This document shows, piece by piece, positions 56,685 through 64,000 of a stretch of DNA of 64,000 bases. The first letter of the stretch is position 1, and every line of letters begins with the position of its first letter. The notes under the pieces are model-generated. The model searched no databases. It was not told where the DNA came from and saw only the letters and a list, made by a program, of their open reading frames with translations. The DNA comes from Cheiracanthium punctorium (taxonomy: Eukaryota; Arthropoda; Arachnida; Araneae; Cheiracanthiidae): NCBI GenBank assembly GCA_038373885.1, contig JAWZYV010016058.1:2108001-2172000 (forward strand). The letters run 5' to 3'. The translations under genes and the position numbers were made by a program.

Positions 56685-57180
56685 CGATATCCTACTATAT
56701 AGTTACTATATAGTTAGGCTGATCCCTGACTCACGGATTCACTGGCTCACTCTTTAACGATTCTGGGCAACCTGCTCCCAGATAAAACTTTTGCCGCCAT
56801 TATTCCAAAAAAATTTAAAAGTTAACCACAAAAAGCCAGGAGCCGATTTCTCGAATTGGGGGCCCTGGGCAAAAGCTTCATTGGGGGGCTACCTCTTTCG
56901 GAAACTTTTTCAAAACTTATAAATTTTTAAACTTAAAGAACAATTTGGGGGACACCTTTTTTTTGGGGGGGGGGGCTCCGGCGCTTGCCCCGAAGGCCCT
57001 CCCAGAAATCAGGCCCTGCCAAAGCTTAATATTTTCTACACCGTTTGCACGATCCGCTTGAAATTTTTCATAATCATATATAAAGATATAGAAAACAATC
57101 TGCGCTACTTTAAAAATCTGAAAAAAATCTATCCGCTCCTTCAATTTAAACAAATTTTTGCTATATACAGTTCAACATAT
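56685..57180 (-). repeat. Dispersed repeat with a maintained frame (copy 2, interrupted)
   Basis: It is homologous on the minus strand to 49230-49555. The frame from about 57153 reads LKERIDFFQIFKVAQIVFYI.. and is broken by the hAT-like insertion at 56837-57018. The end toward 56690 has two copies of ACTATATAGT and a TGACTCACGGATTCACTGGC stretch. Confidence 0.6.
56837..57018. mobile_element. 182-bp hAT-like MITE
   Basis: The left end CAGGAGCCGATTTCT is mirrored by AGAAATCAGGCCCTG at the right. Compared with the uninterrupted relative near 49410 (GCACAAAAAAAGCAATA), the flanks CACAAAAAGC and CCAAAGC look like a decayed target duplication. G-runs of up to 13 lie near 56962-56977. Confidence 0.75.
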
Positions 57181-58936
57181 GGTATATACAAAGGACAGAT
57201 CCAGAATACTTTTCAAGGGGATGGATGGACGTGAATCTTGAATGTCAATTTAAAGCTATATGGAATTATCAGAAAGAACATTTTGTCTAGTGTAAAAATA
57301 TTTCTCTTGGGCAGGACGGGGGAGGTCTAGCGTCCTCCACTTCTATCTGCCTTTGTATACACTGCAGATATTTCTAATATGAAGGCAATATTTAACCCGT
57401 ATGGGAAATGTACTAAAAGTATTTACGATATAAAAAAGAAATGAAAAAGTACTGACTCAGTCCTACACGTTTGGTGTCTAAATTAATGGGGAAAATATTG
57501 GCTCTTAATATCCCGTCTTTACTTAAGTATTATCTTTTAGCCTTACCATGTCCCTTAGGGAACTGGGGGAATACTGGCTTATTTATTTGGATTGAATGCT
57601 CAGATCAGCTTTTTCATTTGCGATTATAACTAATGTTCAGAACAATGGTTTTATTCAGATCAGTTATCAATCGATGAAAAAAAATTTCACTTAAGATTAT
57701 TGTCAATTTAATTTTTTTAATTCATTTTTTTTCAGACAGGATTTTCTAATTAATTTTAAAAGAAACAAAATTTAAAAATTTTCCAAGTTTGGAAATACTT
57801 ATTGAAGTTTGAAAAAATAATTTCCTTAAACAAATTTACAGATAAAATTATATTAGGTTTTTTTTTTTTGTATTTCTGAACATAGGTAATAAATATTTGT
57901 ACACATGCTAGTTGATGGCGCACAAATTATATATGTACATATATGTATACGTATCCGTATTATTAAACATGTCTCCATCACGCTCCATTTATAATCATGA
58001 CTTTGAGAGGCTACCAAAATATACATTATGATGAGAAACTGAAAAATGATTGTTGGTATTGCCTGACCTATTTACTACCAGAGCATCGATTTAACACTAA
58101 ATCACCCTTTTTTATATGATTTGTCACGTAATCAATAATCATTCACATTTGTACAAAGAAAGACGCATTTTCCGTATAAAAAAAGTTTTTATTTGGAGTT
58201 TTCTTTACTGAAGGCAAAGAATAATTCATCACAAGTATTCATTGAATGTCACAGCGTTATCGATTATTTATATTTTGGTTATCAGCTGTAAACAAGTTTT
58301 AGAATGAGGTATTATGATAAAGATGTCAAATTTCGGTATGAGATAATATTTGATTTTCTGGATTAATATGATAATTTTGATAAATAAATTTTAATGAGTT
58401 TTATTTGTAATAAATGCATTTAAAAAATAAATAAACACAAATGTGAAATTAAAGTTACCAAAATAAATAACAACACAAATACCAGTGTTATTCATAACGT
58501 AATTCAAAATTAATTGCCTTAAAGTCATATAATAAATGTCGATTATATGAGTAGTTAAAAGTATGAGTGTTACAATATACAGTACTGCAGAAAAAGTACA
58601 AAAACTATTTACTCACTCCAATTATAAATTTTCTAAAACCACTTAATTAATTAAAAAGTACCGTACAATAAAAATACGAAAATAAGTAAAACCCAACATA
58701 TTCTAATTTCACTGATACGAGGAAGGAAAAGAGCACTTCTTAACGCACTGTTTGAATTCCAATTCCTTCCTGAAATGAAGTAACCAGGTAATGATTCATG
58801 GAACAGGCATTTGTCAGTCGAAACTTTTCTTTAAACCTTCTATTACAACAGCACAGGTATTAAGGTAAACAACAATTATTTCCTTGCATGGTATAGGTAT
58901 GTCTGACACGAATTTAAGATGGTAAGGAATGCCTGA
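57181..58936. other. Non-coding
   Basis: Poly(T) at 57861-57870. No gene or bounded repeat was found. Confidence 0.45.
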
Positions 58937-58940
58937 TTAA

Positions 58941-59243
58941 TCCTTTAAAGCCCAACATTTTGACATCTATATAGAAAAACAAGTTTATATACAATGTCTA
59001 ACGCTGAAAAAGTACAACCGGTACCCTCTCACGAGTTAACTACCAGCAACATGGCGATCGATCCAATCGCGCATTTCGTGCTACAGAGCTTGAGTCCACC
59101 AAGTTGCTGGTAGTTACCTGGAGAGCTGGCAACGGGTGTATTTTTTCATTGTTTGGACTATTTAACCATATTTTTCTTGCGACTAGCAGTTGAAAGCATT
59201 AGAAAGAGGTGGTTTCACCACCCGACCACCGGGCGGTAAAGGA
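58941..59243. mobile_element. piggyBac-like MITE (copy 3), intact TTAA on both sides
   Basis: TTAA (58937-58940) then TCCTTTAAAGCCC, with the right end GGGCGGTAAAGGA and TTAA (59244-59247). The centre holds TAACTACCAGCAACATGGCG and its partner GTTGCTGGTAGTTA, the same motif as in the copies at 3.6 and 10.8 kb, but with much shorter arms. It is a diverged family member; the intact duplicated TTAA gives the best support for the piggyBac assignment. Confidence 0.8.
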
Positions 59244-59247
59244 TTAA

Positions 59248-59938
59248 GGGTTTGAACCCCTCCTCTTGTACAAGCAGAATTCATAAGTGACTTAGTGGCA
59301 AGAAGGAAAATAGCTGGAATTTTTTCAACAGTTTCGCTGTTCTATTGGTCTGTGTCGTCATTTGTCAAAGTTTGTCATGGATTTTTTTTTTTAACCCACT
59401 TTCAATAGAGCCAGAGCTTTGGAATTTAGCGCTGTGGTGAATTTCTAGTGACTGTACTGTAGTATGCGAAACATTGTATATTCTATTATTCTTTTCAACC
59501 GTAATGAAAAGAAGTTAATATTTTAGCCCTATATCATGAATTAAGAATAACAAGCTTACTTCTGGATCAAGATCTGTCTGCATCTATGTCAGGATGACTG
59601 ATCGGCTCAAGCCAAATCCTGTTACCTCTGGTGTTCGCACAGATTGTGGGTTCAAACGACGCTACTTCCAGTGTAACTGTATTATTTTATTTCTGAATAC
59701 TGCGCTTCAAAAGTTTGAAAAAAAGAGTTTACTTTAAAAAAATCTTGTAAATAACCTCCAAACAATTTACCTTAACTGCAACCGTCAACTTTCATGTAGA
59801 ACGTAATTCTTGCCATGACGTTAAAGCATCTTTGTCCTAAAGGAGACTAAATTAAAATCAGGTAACTCAAATTTTGTCCCTAAAGGCAGAATTATTTCTT
59901 TCCTGTCCCTTCCATTAATCTCGAATTTGTCTCAGGAA

Positions 59939-59939
<1 letters not shown>
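59248..59939. other. Non-coding
   Basis: The segment 59555-59670 has GTGGGTTCAAACGACGC, a B-box-like word, but no A-box at the right distance. No gene was found. Confidence 0.4.
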
Positions 59940-59975
<36 letters not shown>

Positions 59976-60002
59976 TGTATGTATATATGTATATATATTT
60001 AT
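59940..60002. repeat. (TA)n/(TATG)n microsatellite
   Basis: TATATA runs with interspersed TATG. The 66-codon ORF beginning MSQEIYIYIYVYI is its translation. Confidence 0.9.
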
Positions 60003-60066
60003 GTATTCGTAGAATTAAAAAAAAATCTGTTTACGTTTCTTTCTACACATTCTTGAAATTTGTATA

Positions 60067-60435
60067 CAGCCAGCGTACAAAAAAATTCCCAATTAATAAA
60101 TTGGGCCCCCATATACTAATGAGATGATGTACAAAATATCAGCCTTTTATCATAAAATGTCTCCGAGATTTCTATAAAAAATGATGATCGGAGGCTATTC
60201 ACGAATTTGAATGTAAATTGAATTCTAGAATGAAATACATGATTATCTTTTGTAATTTCTGCAAGACCCGTGAAACGTGGTCATCCGACTTGATTTTTTC
60301 CCTTCGAAAGCCACCGAAAAGTGGTTTAAGTCAGCTTATATTTATCATTATAATGAGACGTTTTATGATGAAAGACTAAAACTTTGTACATCTCCTCGTT
60401 GGTGTATGAAGTCTCAATCATTATGGGACACTCTG
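60067..60435. mobile_element. Mariner-like MITE (free copy of the nested family)
   Basis: TA then CAGCCAGCGTACAAAAAAAT, mirrored at the right by ATTATGGGACACTCTG and TA (60436-60437). The arms share GATGTACAAA(A/G)T and TCATAAAA(C/T)GTCTC. The body matches the element nested at 33589-33955. Confidence 0.75.
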
Positions 60436-60437
60436 TA

Positions 60438-63186
60438 TATTCATATAAAACATTAACAAAATGGATTTGATGATATTTAATGGTATCAAAATATTTATAT
60501 ATAAAATAAGATTATATTTATGAGCAAAAAGCTCAGTACTTAACCATGTTATCTACAAATGCATGCAAATTCCAGAACAATATTGAATATTGAAAGTAAT
60601 TTCCTTTAGCACAAATTGTAAGAGTGAAAGCACTCAAGCAACTAACTATCTTAAAATAACCTCTTAGAAATGCTTTCATACTTAAATGATAAAGTATCGC
60701 TATTTTAGTACATTATAGCTTAAAGATTATTTATATTAAATGTGTATATTATCAATGTGAACAAATAACTACTTTGTTTATAAATCATGTTTATATTGAT
60801 AGTAGAAGGGAATTTTTATTGGGAAAATGAAAATTAACGAATGTTAAAGGAAAGAATGTCAAGAAGGAAGGTTATCTAAAACTATTTATCCATAAAATAT
60901 TTATTTTTAGAAACTGTATTTGTATTGTATTATTACATAAACATGAATTTATCTTAACTCTTGTGGTAACTCAACTCGGAAAAGACAAAAACGCTAATAT
61001 ACACGAATTACCCACAGAATTTATTCAGAGTAAAATCCAAATATATAATTTCGCTCATAATAATACAACTTTTTTATGATCTTATTTCATAACGATTTTT
61101 TATGGTTTATTTCATCTTCATATATTTAGCTTATAACCTGCTTATATATTATTACACCTTAAAAGTGAAAGCAACACTATTCGAGATTTGATTATTGTAA
61201 TTAGTCAAATGAAACACAGGTATAACAAAAAATGAGATTCCAGAAAACGTGAAAGTTAGTCTACTAGGTTCGTCACTACCAGATTTACCAGTGAAATACT
61301 AGTACTAATGCTGATATTCAAGATTTCAAATTCGAGATATCGACAAAATCTAACTTTAACATTACTGATCTTTTAATGCATGTATAATGGGATTTTACCA
61401 ATAATATCATAAATAATGTAAAATGACCTAATACATTAAGGGAAAAACTAGGTTTATAATTATGCTATCCTCTACAGTTTTTCATTGCTCAATGAGATAC
61501 GGCACACTAGAGTTTGGAACCCCTGCATTAAACAGTCGAAACCGTTTACTTTTATCAGATTGCTTTGCATAAATGATAATATAGCATTCAAATTTTTTAC
61601 ATGTCTTTTACTAGCATTTCCCATTTCCTTGAAAACAAGCGTTTTAAGGAAGTTTAAATTACAGGAATCCTAAATTAAGATAAAATTTATATTTTATCTC
61701 AATTTAGGACTCAGAAAATTTTAATAGGACACAGAAAATTTTAAGATGTAAAAATTATGCATAAAGAAAACCACACAGATCCTTGCTCGCCGTTTGCTTA
61801 ATAATACAAAAAGAGATATTTTTAAACATTACGTAAGTCCTTTATTTTATGTAATGGAAGGATATTCGTAACTATTTCTGACATTTCGTCCACTTTGCAT
61901 AATTAAGAAAAATAAGTTGATATACAAAACATACACAAAATTCTGAGTCTTTTAAAAAGACCTATTTATAATAATAGTAGATAATGAAAATAGTTATAAC
62001 AAATTTCATTACACTGAAACAGATTTACTCTTTCATAAAATTAAAAAAAGTAAGTAAAATCAAATAACTTTTGTAATCATAAAATTAAAAAATAATTCTA
62101 ATATATTCGTCTTCAATGTATTTTTTTTTTCAGGATATTGCTAATGAGGAAGGTAACCTCTGAGGGTAATTTAATACAACCCCTAAATAGTTTATAGACA
62201 TTAATCCATTATTTTATTCTGATAAATTAAAAACTAGCAGCACCGAAAATTTACCCAATATGAATTTTTTTAACGATAAAAATTATATTCTGTTTCAATA
62301 AGCTCAAACCACTGCCTTCAATTTTCTCATGGAAAATAATATAACAATATGAAATATTAATTAATATTTTTATTTTTTTTCTTGGTTTGCGAAGTTAATA
62401 GCTCTGCATTACTAATAAGAACTAGGTCTAATAAAAAACAATACACAGAATTTTTATAATGTAGGATCACATTTCTCCATAACGGTCTTATGTAGGTAAA
62501 GGAAAACTATTTTTTTCAACGTCGATGCAAGTTATTACTCCATTTGAAAACTGCGTGAAGTAAACAGATGATCTAACTCAACTACACAGGGTTTCTTTTA
62601 TCGCAATCAGAAACGTGACTTCTTAAATTAAAACTGCTGGACGTTCATAAACTCTGACTCAAACTTTACGTCCTACTAACATGTGCGATTCTAAATATCT
62701 CCTCGATATGACGCAGTTTGATATTTTTCACGAGATTGAACCGTTCAGGATTTAAACATTTATAACTTGAGCATTTAAAGGGGAGAAACGAAGGTCGATA
62801 GTATAAATAATAAGAAACATTAATAAATTTGTTTGGGTGATATGGATTAAGGCACAATATATATCATGTTAATGAACATTTCGTGAAAAATAAAAGTGTT
62901 TGTTTCATTTTTCTGCGGGTGCCTTACAACTAATCAAGCGATAAGTAAGCCTCAAGTTATTGCGTCCCTCAGTAATTTCAACAACAACAAAAAATAAAGA
63001 CTACCTGAATGTTTTTTTTTCTTTTTGTCTTTCTTTGTGAAAAAATCTTACTGGTATTTTGAAGACAACAAAGAAATATTTACAAGGAAATATTTTCATG
63101 ATGTTATCGCTCTGGAAAAGAAAAGCTCTGGCTAAAGTTCCCGAAATCAGGTCTATCGCGCAACTTTCAATCTAAAACTTGGGAGT
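60438..63186. other. Long AT-rich stretch
   Basis: It holds a hAT-like terminal word (GTTTGGAACCCCTG at about 61514-61527) without a partner, and two T-runs (62120-62130, 63013-63021). No gene was found. Confidence 0.45.
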
Positions 63187-63300
63187 TTTAGTCGGTTTTC
63201 TCCTGGTGTAACTTTAATACGCGTTTGAATCCTTTATAAAGTCCCCTACCCAAGGCACCCCACCCCCATGGCAGATACCCTTCGTGCAAGCTTGACATAG
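63187..63300 (+). repeat. SINE family B fragment
   Basis: AGTCGGTTTTCTCCTGGTGT, AATACGCGTTTGAATCC, CCAAGGCACCCC and GGCAGATACCCTTCGTGC follow the plus-strand order of the reference copy at 20953. The tRNA-like head is missing. Confidence 0.7.
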
Positions 63301-64000
63301 CACGCAAACAAAAATTACCGCTCTGAAAGGGGGCAAGCTTTTAAGAATTGGATCAGAAAAGGGCCCGCAAACATAAAAAAAAAACTCACCTATTCCCGGC
63401 GCTGTCAACCGCAACGACGCATCCGAGGAGTTATTAGTGAATAAACGACTATCCCAGTAATGACGGGGGAGCGGAGACAGGAACAAGTGCTAAGCCGGAA
63501 CTGAACGCTAACGAGCGAATAATGAATGAATGAGCCGATGGGATGCTTGCTGCACGCTTTGAATCATGCAGCCTGATCGAGTCTGACGAGGGAAGGTGTT
63601 AAGGGAAGTGATCGCTAGCTTAATATCCGCACGGTAAACAAATTCCGCTTTCGCTATAAAAGATAGATTTCGATTTGATATGGGAGGGGGGAAAACGTCG
63701 GGATGCCCGTAAACGCAATTATGAGTTTAAAGTGCACTTCGTTCGACGGAATTTGAAATCCTATTTAAAATAAAAATTAGACAGACATTTTGTACTGACC
63801 GCAAATACATAGAAGTAGTACAGGGAGTAAGTTTAGAGCAGCACAGAGCGTCGAACTTTCGTCAGATGTAAAAAAAGAAGAGACGTTTAAAGACTTTTTT
63901 GTGATGCACGTACCGTCCCAACGCTGTTTAGGGTTTTGCCTTGCGCTGATCATTTCGAGACGGGAAAAAAAGGCGTTGCCATTCGAAATTTTTCAGTTTC
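63301..64000 (+). promoter_or_regulatory. CpG-richer region with a TATA-like box; possible gene 5' flank
   Basis: From about 63380 the sequence carries many more CG dinucleotides than the rest of the window. TATAAAAG lies at 63655-63662. A TTTTTCAG that could be a splice acceptor lies four bases before the window ends. No coding exon is recognisable inside, so a promoter or 5' untranslated region of a gene to the right is only a suggestion. Confidence 0.2.

Overview
This is nuclear DNA of a multicellular animal, not bacterial. It is strongly AT-rich and dense in microsatellites, tRNA-derived SINEs, hAT, Tc1/mariner and piggyBac-type elements and diverged tandem repeats. There is no run of long adjacent ORFs: the longest is 173 codons, and most apparent ORFs are chance or transposon remnants. 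The mix of mariner-type transposase remnants (DGAPAH and WPP.SLDL.. motifs), a Mutator-like transposase C-terminus of the kind common in arthropod genomes, and several tRNA-SINE families fits an arthropod, perhaps a chelicerate. The species cannot be named from the sequence alone. I see no intact host gene, tRNA or rRNA gene; the window reads as intergenic or intronic repeat-rich DNA.

Layout. 0-5 kb: a tRNA-derived SINE, a 160-bp satellite split by a precisely excisable 382-bp element, and a piggyBac-like element folding into a very long hairpin. 5-18 kb: a repeat with internal 173-bp units (second copy at 31.4 kb), a second piggyBac-like copy that has lost one hairpin arm, a 177-bp hAT MITE with perfect ends, and long featureless AT-rich stretches. 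18-24 kb: a 238-bp tandem array, then a 3.7-kb hAT-type element with a perfect 8-bp target duplication, packed with at least five SINE insertions, two of them at the same 12-bp target. 24-34 kb: hairpin MITEs, a Mutator-like transposase remnant cut by a small hAT element, a SINE split by a 1.4-kb hAT element that itself carries the 173-bp-unit repeat, and a mariner MITE inside another. 35-48 kb: a direct duplication of about 1 kb (37.2 and 40.2 kb) flanking a mariner element with a decayed transposase, a weak candidate terminal exon at 42.2 kb, a hAT MITE with 30-bp internal repeats, and a 150-bp tandem array. 49-64 kb: a dispersed repeat with a similar reading frame in both copies (49.3 and 57.0 kb), more hAT and SINE nesting at 53.7-54.9 kb, a third piggyBac-like copy with intact TTAA at both ends, and a CpG-richer right edge that may lie near a gene outside the window.

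The biology here is a layered record of transposition. Target duplications, empty-site comparisons and unit periods let several insertions be ordered in time. I found no convincing new functional gene system. The points most worth following are the hairpin-forming piggyBac-like family, the double SINE insertion, and the mobile repeat with variable internal unit number.
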